From the NCBI GenBank assembly GCA_910588865.1, contig CAJUSJ010000001.1, positions 1-64,000 of the forward strand: a DNA stretch of 64,000 bases. The letters run 5' to 3'. How positions within the stretch are numbered: the stretch's first letter is position 1; each line of letters begins with the position of its first letter. The translations under genes were made by a program, and so were the position numbers. This document shows positions 50,697 through 59,789 of this stretch, in pieces. The DNA comes from an uncultured Lachnospiraceae bacterium. Lineage in GTDB: Bacteria > Bacillota > Clostridia > Lachnospirales > Lachnospiraceae. Under the pieces are notes generated by a model. The model was given only the letters and a program-made list of their open reading frames with translations. It did no database searches and was not told the DNA's origin.

Positions 50697-53156
50697 TTAT
50701 GAATTTTCTGTTAAAATCGCGTCTAAGCTGGGAGAAGGGAGCGTTTTTCTCCAGTCCAAATCACTGGTCTCGTAGAGATGACGGCCCGCCTGAGCCGGGT
50801 CAGCGTTGTAGACTGACTCAAGACCAGCCAGCCCTTGATATGCTCCCAGAGGAACGCGGCAATACATCTTTACCACCGTTATCCTGTGTCTAATATGATT
50901 ATAACAGCAGATCTGGCATCCTTCAGGTTTTACTTCTTCTGCCGCCCTGGCAATTTCAGGACAATTCTGAGGAATCAGCAGATACATCCTCTTCTCCATG
51001 TTTTCCAGGCCAGGCTGGAGAACTTTCCAGAAAGGAGGGGCTCCGGCTTTATCAAAATGTTTCTGAATCACGACCCCGGCAGATTGGGAGGTACTGTCCA
51101 GCCAATGGTCCATACTTTTGCCGGAAACAGAGGAAAATGTCTGTATTATGTGTTGAGAAATTAATTTAGTGACAGCATCCTCATCACCATTTATCCAGTC
51201 TCGCCAGTGGGTCAGAAGGAGTTCTGCCAGTTTTTGAAATTCCTGCTCAGAATCCAAATCCTCCAAGATTATGTTCAGCTGATCCTGGATCTGAGACAAT
51301 TCCACGATCTGCCATGTGCGTGAATTTTTCCGGTTCTTTCCTTCACACAAGGTACTGCTGTTTTCGCGGAAGGTATTTTTCAGGGTATCCAGCAGGGCTG
51401 TCATTGGCTGAAAAAATTTCTCATTCAGCCTGCTTACCTGATCCTGGAGTTCACATAGCAGATCCTTCATGATAGTATACTGATTAATGTACAACAGATG
51501 GAGATACCAGTTTTCTAACGCCTTCAAGTATTCCTTTAGGCGGCGCTGTCTGTTTATAAAATTGGCCTTGGCAAGTGAGTCTTCCGCGGTCTTTAGTTCT
51601 TTCTTGCGCATAGCTTCTCTACAAAGTTCGTCAGATTTACGGGTCTCGATGATGTGCGTTGAAGTATCCAAAAAGTGAATCAGGCTTTCATCGCCTTGCT
51701 TTTCCAGAAGCCTCATGACAAAAAACGGACCTTTTTTGGGATCCATAGCGTAATCTGTGAGACTGACAAAGATTTTGGAGATTATGGAATCCGTTATTTG
51801 CGAAAGGTCGTAATTGGCCAGCTTTTTAATCATGACCCTGCGGTTTTCTTCCAAAGTTCCCCATTGGCCGTATATCCACATATCGGCTTCGATGACGGCT
51901 CGTTTATCTCCAGGAACAATGTCTGTGCCTTTGATTACGCGCTTTGGATAAGGGATAGAATGTGTGATGCCCTCGGTCAGCTGGTTGGTCAGCTGCTCTA
52001 AACTAATCTGATTGTTATTTATAAAATCCGACAGGTCTTTTAGCGTTGGTTCCCGATGGAATATATCATCAAACTGTTGGAACAGTTTCGCGCTGAGATA
52101 AGTGATAATATCCGAAAAAGGGATCTCACCGTGGGTGAAATGAATAATGCTGTATTGGGAATCCCCTTTCTGTATGAGTCCGTCGTCTTTTGTGAGATTG
52201 CATATCACATAATCTACGACAGTGTTCAGAGCATAGTCATAACCGTTTTCCATGATAGAGCCATCGTCCATTGTGGCGGAAATCAGGTTGCATATGTCAA
52301 CAGGAGCCCGGTTGGTATTGACCATGAACTGTCCGTAGTTCTGGACAAATCTGTCATGATATTTTTCAAGGTTTATGAGGTAGTCCAGTTCTTTAAGAGC
52401 TGCGTAGCCGTTGCCCTCAAGGCGCTCTCTGAGAGATGGAGTGTCCATTTTCCGTGCCGCGATTTGTGAAAGGTTCATGTCTGGCAGGAAAAAATGGCCG
52501 TGGATGAGAGCGTCGGATTTTCCAAGACTTTCCAGCACATACTGTAGGATATAACAGACATCTATGAAAGAGCCGCTTCCGGTTCCGCCGGCTAATCCAG
52601 AAAAGATATGGACGTTGAGCCTGCCGGGAAATCCGTTTATCAGATCCTTGATCCTTCTTGTCAAATGCAGTCTTAAGAGATTAGACTTGTTTATTAGATA
52701 AAGTCTTCCGCGCTGACGGACTCCTCCTGATCCCATAACATCGTACCCATAGCGGAATTTTTCATGATTGAACCAGGAGAATTCCGGGCGAGTTACTGGA
52801 ATTTTTTTTGAATGGATTTCCTGCTCATAATAAAAGATATCAGTATCGGAGATATCAAAATATTCTGTGCTAGTGTCAATGTCCCAGCATTTCGAGCATT
52901 CATCGGAGTAGCGGTATATTCCGGAATCATCTATATCTACAATAAGAAACAGTATATTTTTATACATGGAAGAAGAGGCATCTGGATGGTCCGGCTTTAT
53001 TCGGCGGTACACTTCTTTTTTTAGCCTTTTTATCCCATCTTTTCCGGTACCTCCAAGGCCGACGCAGAGGGAACAGCCTTCCTGCCAGTCAGATTTTTTA
53101 CAATTGCCCTCCATCCGTTGGTCACAGTCCAAAGGAATCATTTTATAAGTTGGCAT
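50697..53156 (-). CDS. Tubulin-like GTPase 2, C-terminally truncated
   Basis: This 819-residue paralogue keeps the tubulin-like GTPase core: LCVGLGGTGKDGIKRLKKEV near residue 30 and HIFSGLAGGTGSGSFIDV near 190. It aligns with tubulin-like 1 up to YETSDLDWRKTLPSPS near its end, then stops (DAILTENS), so about 240 C-terminal residues with the long helical tail are missing. The shared start of the next gene begins soon after. Whether it is a functional shortened form or a recent loss is open; the GTPase core is intact. GAGGACAAAA precedes the ATG. Confidence 0.8.
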   Translation of the reverse strand: MPTYKMIPLDCDQRMEGNCKKSDWQEGCSLCVGLGGTGKDGIKRLKKEVYRRIKPDHPDASSSMYKNILFLIVDIDDSGIYRYSDECSKCWDIDTSTEYFDISDTDIFYYEQEIHSKKIPVTRPEFSWFNHEKFRYGYDVMGSGGVRQRGRLYLINKSNLLRLHLTRRIKDLINGFPGRLNVHIFSGLAGGTGSGSFIDVCYILQYVLESLGKSDALIHGHFFLPDMNLSQIAARKMDTPSLRERLEGNGYAALKELDYLINLEKYHDRFVQNYGQFMVNTNRAPVDICNLISATMDDGSIMENGYDYALNTVVDYVICNLTKDDGLIQKGDSQYSIIHFTHGEIPFSDIITYLSAKLFQQFDDIFHREPTLKDLSDFINNNQISLEQLTNQLTEGITHSIPYPKRVIKGTDIVPGDKRAVIEADMWIYGQWGTLEENRRVMIKKLANYDLSQITDSIISKIFVSLTDYAMDPKKGPFFVMRLLEKQGDESLIHFLDTSTHIIETRKSDELCREAMRKKELKTAEDSLAKANFINRQRRLKEYLKALENWYLHLLYINQYTIMKDLLCELQDQVSRLNEKFFQPMTALLDTLKNTFRENSSTLCEGKNRKNSRTWQIVELSQIQDQLNIILEDLDSEQEFQKLAELLLTHWRDWINGDEDAVTKLISQHIIQTFSSVSGKSMDHWLDSTSQSAGVVIQKHFDKAGAPPFWKVLQPGLENMEKRMYLLIPQNCPEIARAAEEVKPEGCQICCYNHIRHRITVVKMYCRVPLGAYQGLAGLESVYNADPAQAGRHLYETSDLDWRKTLPSPSLDAILTENS

Positions 53157-53263
53157 TTTTGTCCTCTTTCGTTATTCTCAAATTTTTTTATTTTTTCTTC
53201 CAGACCACCTGTGGGGAAAACAAACAGTAAGTAGTGGCGACTAATGGGAGGCAGCATGTTTTG

Positions 53264-56200
53264 CTATATATAAGTTACGATATGGCTTTGGAGCGCCCTC
53301 GTAAGCTCACTATAGAAACCAGCGATTTCCTCTCTCCTGAAATCTGTAGCCACCCTGCTGAGAGTCATTTTCAGGAAATCCGAGGTGTATCTGGCCTGAA
53401 GCTGTTTTGACTTCTCATAGATTTCATCGTTCATGTTATCAAGGGTGTCATTGGTCTTTTTTGCGATCATTTCCAACAATTCGGTATCCAGATCCTTATA
53501 AGTCAGATAGGCCTGGTACAAAGGCGCTTTGGTTCCATATGGCATGGAACAGTTTTGAAGTTCCAGTGCAATTTCTAAGTCAAACTGTTCATAGGAGAAA
53601 AGGATTCTGTCCTTTTTTAGCTCAATAACACCGGTAAATACCGCGCTAAAGAAATCCTCCCTTCTGTTAGGTCGGACAGGGGCGCGGGTTCCGGGGCAGT
53701 GGCCCTCCAGCTTTGAGATTTCCCCGTTAATGCCGCGGAGCTTCCGAAGCTCCTCCCTGACAATTTTTTGAAGTACCGGACAGCGGAGATAGTTGTCTGA
53801 CAAAATCTGTTCTTCGCGTCCCAATACCGGCTCCAGGGCTCTTAAGGTGATTTCTTCCACATTGCCATCCCCGTACATCTGCTCTCTCACTGTCCGGAGC
53901 CGGTCCAGGAGATCCGTTAATTTCAGCATATCCAGCTGCCCATCCGCTCCATAACGATGGACCTCATCAAGCAATGACCAAGTGTCCTCGGTTTTGGACT
54001 GTAGTATATGTAAGCCCTCATAGTCACAGCGGACGATACCTGTCTGTAGTGCCTCCTGAAGCTCTTTTGTCAATTTCCCGTCACGCTCCCTGATTCGGGG
54101 AATATCGTCGGAGAGGGCGGCCCGGAAACTTGCGGGGTAAGGGGAGGGGAGATATTCTCTCCAGTCCACAGATCCCGCTTCATATAGATGGAGGCCTGGC
54201 AGAAACGGGTTCTCTTCGTAAACCTTTTCCAGCTCCTCCAGCCCCTGCCAGGCAAAAAGGGGGATAGCGCGGTACATTCTGATTAAGGAGAACCAGTTCT
54301 TTGTGTGTAAAAGACGCGGAGTGAGACTGGAGTTTGTTTTCACAACAGCTAAGTCGCGATAACACTCTGGAATCACCAGGATATCACTGGTTTTAACATT
54401 CCCAAAGTTAAACCGGGGATTTTCCCAAAGACATGGCATCAGGGATTGATCCAGAAGGTTCTTTATTACGCTGGCAGGAGTACTGTTCGCGAATTTCATC
54501 CAGTATTCTATATCCTTGTTGGTAATGTGAGCGAATTTCTGGTTGATATACTGGCTGATCATCACAGTGATCTTGTTTTCATCTTCTCTGATCCAGCTTT
54601 GCCAATTGTCAAAGAGGGATTGTACCAGATCCTGGATTTCATTGGATGGATTCCGTTCATGGACCACACTGTCCAGATAAGTTTGGACATCCGCAAGGTC
54701 AGGAACCGGCCAGGTACAAGGGGTTTTATAAAATCGCGGACACTGATATATCCGGTTATTATCATAAAATGTATGGTTCAGCGCGTTAAGGACCGAAGTC
54801 ATGGGATAGAAAAATTCGTAGTACAGTCCGCGGAGCTGATCTCTCAGAGTACTGAGAAGAATTTTCATAACCTTATGACTGTCCATGACGGCAAGGTGGA
54901 TATACCACCGATTTACAGCGAACAGATAATTGTCTATCCGGTTCCTCCTGTTTATAAAGCTGGCTTTCGCCAGTTTCTCTTCAGCGGTCACCAGCTCCTG
55001 TTCAAGAAGAGGTTCCCTTCGCGACTCTGCCTCCAGGTATTCGTAACTCATCTGCATATAATTGTCAATAATATGCAGGAGATTTCTGTTGTTTTGTCCG
55101 CCCAGCAGGTTCGCGGCAAAGATGGGGCCTTTGGAGGGATCCATGGCAGCCGCGTACAGGGAGGAAAAGATTCTGGCGATTACAGAGGTCGGTTCTTTTG
55201 GAATATGGTAATCCTTCAGTTGGACAGCCATGACCTTCTGGTTTCCTTCCAGAGTCCCCAGCGCGCGGGCGATCCAGGTATCGGCATAATCTATAACCCT
55301 TTTATCTCCGGGGATCATATCGGTTGCTTTCTTTATATTTTCCGGATACAAAAGATCACGGGTGATCCCATCGTTCAGCTGATCAAAAAGCTGCTGAAAT
55401 GACAAATTGTTTTCTGAAACAAAATTCTCCAGATCTTTTTCGGTGGGGATGTGGTCGTCAAACAGGCTATGGAGCAGTTCGAACAGTTTGGCTCCCAGGT
55501 AAGCGCGGATCATCTCTGCGGGGAACTCCACATTGGTGGCGCTGATAAAATTGTATTCGTAAACAGCTCCGTGAGCTCTTTTTTTCTCTGTCAATGCCGC
55601 GGCCGCGGGCTTGAGAGGATCTGAGCAGAAGCTGCCTTTGATCAGAAAAGATATCACATAATCCGCGGCAGTGTTCAGCGCGTAGTCATAACCGTTCTCC
55701 ACAGCAACGCCGTCGGAGGCAATGGATGAGATCAGATTGCACAAGTCCACTGGCATGTGGTTGGTATTGATCTTGAAGGAGCGGTAATCCTGGACAAACC
55801 GGTCATGATTTTCCTCCAGGTTCATGAGATAATCCAGCTCTTTCAGGGCCGCGTAGCCTCTGCCTTTTAGATGTTTGGCCAAAAAGGAACTTCCCGCCGC
55901 ACCAGGTACGGACAGGGTTACATCGGGCAGGAAGAAATAGCCATTTATCAATGCATCCGTTTTTCCAAGTTCTTCCAGGACATGGCGGATGATATAGCAG
56001 GCATCTAGAAAAGTTCCCCCTCCTGTGCCGCCGGATAAACCAGAAAAGATGTGTATTCTGATTTTGTCATGAGTATTTCTGGTTCCATCTTGTAAAAGCC
56101 TTGTCAGTTTTTCTTTAAACTCCCCAGCTTTTTCGATCAGGCAGAGACGTCCTATTTGGCGGACTCCTCCGGTGCCATGTTCGAGGTCATTGATAAGAAT

Positions 56201-56575
56201 ATTTTTATAGTTCAGCCATGATAATTCTTTGAGCCTCTCTATTATGTCGCCTGAATTTAACATGGCTCTGATATTAGGGAAAGAGATGTCAAAATATTCG
56301 CTGTTCTGGTCAATATCATATATATTGGAGGTGTCCATATTTCCGGGCTCTGAGTCCACAACCAGAAATTTGATGTTTCTATAGACTGGTACAGGGGAAG
56401 CGGGGTCGTCTGATTTCAGATATTTGTAAACCTTCTTTTTCAATTGTCTCACCGCGTCCCTACCTGTGCCGCCCAGGCCAATACAAATGGAGAGGCAGTC
56501 TTCCTGTTCCGCTTTCTGGTTTTCGTCCTGAACCCCGCCGCCTTCATTTATGAGTAATCGGTTGTATACTGCCAT
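53264..56575 (-). CDS. Tubulin-like GTPase 3 (full length)
   Basis: The 1103-residue protein parallels tubulin-like 1 throughout: ICIGLGGTGRDAVRQLKKKV near residue 30, FLVVDSEPGNMD near 77, IFSGLSGGTGGGTFLDACYI near 185 (the signature's Ser is Gly here), and the ending FLKMTLSRVATDF ... FYSELTRALQSHIVTYI. The ATG at 56575 is chosen because AAGGAGG lies 11 bases upstream; the frame could extend 17 codons further. Compared with tubulin-like 1, the middle region diverges most. It is followed by a shorter relative. Confidence 0.82.
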   Translation of the reverse strand: MAVYNRLLINEGGGVQDENQKAEQEDCLSICIGLGGTGRDAVRQLKKKVYKYLKSDDPASPVPVYRNIKFLVVDSEPGNMDTSNIYDIDQNSEYFDISFPNIRAMLNSGDIIERLKELSWLNYKNILINDLEHGTGGVRQIGRLCLIEKAGEFKEKLTRLLQDGTRNTHDKIRIHIFSGLSGGTGGGTFLDACYIIRHVLEELGKTDALINGYFFLPDVTLSVPGAAGSSFLAKHLKGRGYAALKELDYLMNLEENHDRFVQDYRSFKINTNHMPVDLCNLISSIASDGVAVENGYDYALNTAADYVISFLIKGSFCSDPLKPAAAALTEKKRAHGAVYEYNFISATNVEFPAEMIRAYLGAKLFELLHSLFDDHIPTEKDLENFVSENNLSFQQLFDQLNDGITRDLLYPENIKKATDMIPGDKRVIDYADTWIARALGTLEGNQKVMAVQLKDYHIPKEPTSVIARIFSSLYAAAMDPSKGPIFAANLLGGQNNRNLLHIIDNYMQMSYEYLEAESRREPLLEQELVTAEEKLAKASFINRRNRIDNYLFAVNRWYIHLAVMDSHKVMKILLSTLRDQLRGLYYEFFYPMTSVLNALNHTFYDNNRIYQCPRFYKTPCTWPVPDLADVQTYLDSVVHERNPSNEIQDLVQSLFDNWQSWIREDENKITVMISQYINQKFAHITNKDIEYWMKFANSTPASVIKNLLDQSLMPCLWENPRFNFGNVKTSDILVIPECYRDLAVVKTNSSLTPRLLHTKNWFSLIRMYRAIPLFAWQGLEELEKVYEENPFLPGLHLYEAGSVDWREYLPSPYPASFRAALSDDIPRIRERDGKLTKELQEALQTGIVRCDYEGLHILQSKTEDTWSLLDEVHRYGADGQLDMLKLTDLLDRLRTVREQMYGDGNVEEITLRALEPVLGREEQILSDNYLRCPVLQKIVREELRKLRGINGEISKLEGHCPGTRAPVRPNRREDFFSAVFTGVIELKKDRILFSYEQFDLEIALELQNCSMPYGTKAPLYQAYLTYKDLDTELLEMIAKKTNDTLDNMNDEIYEKSKQLQARYTSDFLKMTLSRVATDFRREEIAGFYSELTRALQSHIVTYI

Positions 56576-56632
56576 TTTCTTATCTTCCTCCTTGATTGTG
56601 GATTTCGTGTAACGGTCTATGGTCAAAGTATA

Positions 56633-57910
56633 TCACAGCTGGAGAAAATCTGGTCGCTTTTCGGGCGACAAATAAGGGGGGCGATTTAAGCTGGCAGGAT
56701 AAGGGGAGGGAAGGTATTCTCTCCAGTCCATTTCTTCGTTTTCATACAGATGAATGCCCGCGCTGCCCCAACGATTTTCATAAGCCTTTTCCAGTTCCGC
56801 AAGCCCCTGGTACGCGTAAAGCGGAACTCCACAGTAGAATTCCATCATAAAAATTGTATCGGTAATTTTAGATCGAAGAACCCTGTCCCACTGTCTTGCG
56901 CTCTTCTGTGCCGCGGCTACAGTCTCGGGGGAATTGAACGGGACAAAGATATATCCATGCCTCAGGGTCTCGGACAGGTTAAACTGGGGGTTTTTCCAAA
57001 ACAGCGGACTTGCCTGCTGTTTCAGACCATTCTCAAAGATTTCATTTTGTATCAGCTGTGTGAGAGTCAAAGCGTCCGCGGTCTGGTATTTTTCCCGCAG
57101 ATAGTCAGTCATCTCTTTGTTGAGGACTGGACGGAATCTCTGGGTGATATAATCCGAGATCAGCTTCGCGATCTTCTGTTCATCCTCACAGATCCACGAT
57201 TGCTGGTTTTGAAATAATGTCTGAACCAGCCTTTGGGTCTCCTGGCCAGCGTCCAGCTTTTCCACCTCTTCGTCCAACTGGCTCTTTATATCCCAAACAG
57301 TGAGAATTTTCCTGGCAAATGGATCCCACTGCTGGTTATTTTCTGATAGAACGGCCAGATTGTCAGCGAATGTGTTACTCAAGGTATCCAGGACAGTAGT
57401 CATCACAAGAAAGAACTCTTTATATAGCTGAACGATTTGCTTGCGGAGATCTGTGAGCAGATGCTCCATTTGGCGGCAGCTTTCCAGGTTCACCAGATGG
57501 GCATACCAGTTATTTACTGCCTCTAAGTATTGCCTGGTCCGTTTCCTTCTGTTTATAAAAGAGGCACTTCTGAAGGCCTGTTTTGCGGCCTCCAGCTCTG
57601 TTTCGCGCAGGGCCCCCTGACTGAGAGCCTCTTCCTTGCAATCCTGATTACGCGATTTATGATTGTCAATCAAATGGAGAAGATTCATGTTGTACTGACC
57701 GCCGAGAAGTTTCATGGCAAAGAAAGGGCCGGCGGATGGGTTCAAGGCGTAATTTAGGTACAGGCTGGAAAAAAGACAGGAGATCACAGAGGAACCCATT
57801 TCAGGGATATCGTAACTCTTAAGTTCCTCTGACAGCAGACGGCGATTTACCTCCATTTTGTTCAGAACACAGTTTTTCCAGGCTTCTCCGCAAGAATCTT
57901 CCCTGATCAT
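56633..57910 (-). pseudogene. Internal fragment of a fourth tubulin-like gene
   Basis: A 425-codon frame matches only the middle region of the tubulin-like proteins (from SYDIPEMGSSVISCLFSSLY to EEMDWREYLPSPYPA). The N-terminal GTPase domain and the C-terminal tail are missing, and a TAG stands directly before its first ATG. Its last codons are SPEKRPDFLQL. It could still be translated, but it cannot bind GTP. It is best read as a decayed paralogue next to the intact copies. Confidence 0.75.
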
Positions 57911-57979
57911 CTACAACCGCGAATCCATACGCCTTTTTGACAGCTCTGACTGTATCCGCGTTGGCCAATTAAACATTTT

Positions 57980-58225
57980 TTATCCAATGAATAGTATGAT
58001 ATACTCCCGGAGCGCTTCCATAAACTCATCATAAAAATCTTGGATCTCCTTTCTCCTGGGGTCTCCTGCTACCTTATTGAGAGTTAATTTCAGGAGTTTG
58101 TGCTAGAACTATAATTTTTCCCCTGACCAGAAATGTCAAAGTACTCTGTATCCCGGTCAAGATCAAAAGGACTATGAGACGGTTGTGGCTCTTCCGAATC
58201 AACAACTAAAAATCGGATATGAAGA
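57980..58225 (-). pseudogene. Fused N- and C-terminal remnants of a tubulin-like gene
   Basis: Two short frames on the minus strand match the ends of the tubulin-like family. At about 58105-58225 RFLVVDSEEPQPSHS ... DRDTEYFDIS matches the N-terminal FLVVDSE...DIDQNSEYFDIS region. At 57980-58103 KLLKLTLNKVAGDPRRKEIQ ... FYDEFMEALREYI matches the C-terminal end, then a TAA. The join between them removes about 900 codons, and the two parts are in different frames. So this is a deletion scar of a fifth copy. Confidence 0.7.
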
Positions 58226-58253
58226 TGTTGGTTTCACCCCTCCGGTCAGTCAT

Positions 58254-58664
58254 TCACTCCACCTTTCTTTCTACCGTAATTCTGCTGGGTCCGCATAACC
58301 CGTGGGTTCTGCACATATACTCAAACCGGTCGTTCCAATTTAACCCCAACTTTTCTAATTCTTCATATAAGCCATCTCTTGTATCTGGCAATGTTCTTTC
58401 TTCCACAAAAGCCGGTATATAAGTCCTGATATATTCATCAAGCCTTAAATCCATATCAATACCCGCCACTTGAGGATGCCCCGACTTTTCCCAATTCTCC
58501 CAGTCCATCTTAATGACCCAGTCAAACTCTCCAGCGTCGTTTTTTTCCTCCGCTATCGTTCCAATCACGTATCCATTGTACATCATGTTCGCTGTCCTAA
58601 CGGAACAAATACACGGTATTCTTGTATTCCTGCTGTGTTTCACTATTTTCTTTTTTTCAGGCAT
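58254..58664 (-). CDS. Partner protein of HipA-like kinase 2
   Basis: The 136-residue protein has an N-terminal stretch (IPCICSVRTANMMYNGYVIG) and a C-terminal region DEYIRTYIPAFVEERTLPDT ... LYEELEKLGLNWNDRFEYMCRTHGL that matches the partner of the first kinase at 3509-3855. It contains no helix-turn-helix that I can see, so it is not a classic HipB. Its start overlaps the end of the kinase gene by 8 bases. In this module the kinase gene comes first and the partner second, opposite to the first module. Probably it controls or is acted on by the kinase. Confidence 0.7.
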   Translation of the reverse strand: MPEKKKIVKHSRNTRIPCICSVRTANMMYNGYVIGTIAEEKNDAGEFDWVIKMDWENWEKSGHPQVAGIDMDLRLDEYIRTYIPAFVEERTLPDTRDGLYEELEKLGLNWNDRFEYMCRTHGLCGPSRITVERKVE

Positions 58665-59574
58665 AATCTGTCAATGCTCCTTCCACCCATTCATAAGAAC
58701 GCTCAAAATCCAGTCTAAGAACAATACACATATATCTCAATGTCGTGATTTCTATATAAAATCTTCGATACTCCACTCCTAAAGGGACGATATCGCATAC
58801 TTCCTTCATGGCATTGAAAACAGTTTGATAACTTATATTCCTTTTAAACTTTTCCACTTGCTCGCGAAACACTTCACTGATTCCTGTATCGCGAAACATT
58901 TCAGCGTAATTGCTTCTGTAGCTTCTGTCAGGTTTTTGTATCTTAAATAAGGAGGCCGGAAATACAAATACCCTGTCATATAAGAATTTCTTTCGTGTTA
59001 TAATATCAGCATACTGATGGATGACATGGTTTACTCCCGGATATAATCCAGCGCCATTATCATACAATGGAGCGAATCGGTAAGTTTTTCCATCACTTAA
59101 ATATCCCCAATTTCCCCAGTGCCTGTCTCTGTTTCCGATCATCGCGTCACAGATAAACATCTCCCAAAATCTTTCTTTCGCTTCCTGCTTCGATTCATCA
59201 GTCATCTTTAAATGTTTATCCATCAAATACAGGACATTGTTATAGGTATACTCCTTATCTCCTATTTCTGTATCTTCACTGCTTTGTTTTGTGTCCTTAT
59301 AGGAGTGCAGGGAAAGCTGTGTATTGGATGTAAAATCCTTTATGAGATCTACAATTATGCCCTTATAACTTCCAAGAAAAACCTCATGACAGGATACGCC
59401 AAGTTTTCTTAGAAAATTACTTGCTATATATTCACAATAAACAGACAAATCATCGTCTTTAGGAAATTTCACAATGTAATCTGTGTTATCAATGGTTATA
59501 CCAAATTTTCTTGTATTGCCGTTATAAGTTTTTCTATTAGCTGGTATTGTGCTTATTTCGAACATTGGCTTCAT
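58657..59574 (-). CDS. HipA/CtkA-like protein kinase 2
   Basis: The 305-residue kinase has a FGITIDNTDYIVKFPKDD start (Lys of beta 3), an E in the following helix (YCEYIASNFLRKLGV), a catalytic loop IGNRDRHWGNWGYL near residue 150 and metal motif PLYDNGAGLYPG near 175. The pattern fits the CtkA/HipA-C kinase group, small toxins that phosphorylate a host or bacterial protein. ATG at 59574 is preferred over a GTG two codons earlier since GAGGT lies 6 bases upstream. It is set between tubulin-like remnants, so it appears to have been inserted into, or preserved within, the decaying array. Confidence 0.8.
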   Translation of the reverse strand: MKPMFEISTIPANRKTYNGNTRKFGITIDNTDYIVKFPKDDDLSVYCEYIASNFLRKLGVSCHEVFLGSYKGIIVDLIKDFTSNTQLSLHSYKDTKQSSEDTEIGDKEYTYNNVLYLMDKHLKMTDESKQEAKERFWEMFICDAMIGNRDRHWGNWGYLSDGKTYRFAPLYDNGAGLYPGVNHVIHQYADIITRKKFLYDRVFVFPASLFKIQKPDRSYRSNYAEMFRDTGISEVFREQVEKFKRNISYQTVFNAMKEVCDIVPLGVEYRRFYIEITTLRYMCIVLRLDFERSYEWVEGALTDYA

Positions 59575-59636
59575 TTTCACACCTCGAATTCATTATATCC
59601 TGACTCCCCAGTTTATGGCAACCACTTTTGAATATT

Positions 59637-59709
59637 TGCAAAGGGCCAGCCCCTCATAAGCGTAAAGAGGAACCGATAACATTATGGCTCCTATGGCTAT
59701 AGGTTCCCG
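59637..59709 (-). pseudogene. Tubulin-like C-terminal fragment on the right side of kinase 2
   Basis: A minus-strand frame reads IAIGAIMLSVPLYAYEGLAL, matching the GVPLYAYQGLAELEKAYE segment that is conserved in the tubulin-like proteins. The frame stops soon after (about 59601) without further similarity. It is another scrap of a tubulin-like gene, on the other side of the kinase module. Confidence 0.55.
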
Positions 59710-59734
59710 CTCTGGCGCTGAACCAGCGGAAAAA

Positions 59735-59777
59735 TGGAAAGGCAGCCGGAAACAGGGATATCTGTTTCCGGCTGCCC
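59735..59777 (-). terminator. Terminator after the secreted VWA gene
   Basis: A perfect 15-bp stem (59741-59755 with 59762-59776) is followed on the minus strand by TTTCC. It is 13 bases after the VWA stop codon, so that transcript ends here and the kinase module has its own or read-through transcription. Confidence 0.75.
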
Positions 59778-59789
59778 TTACCGTAGAGT

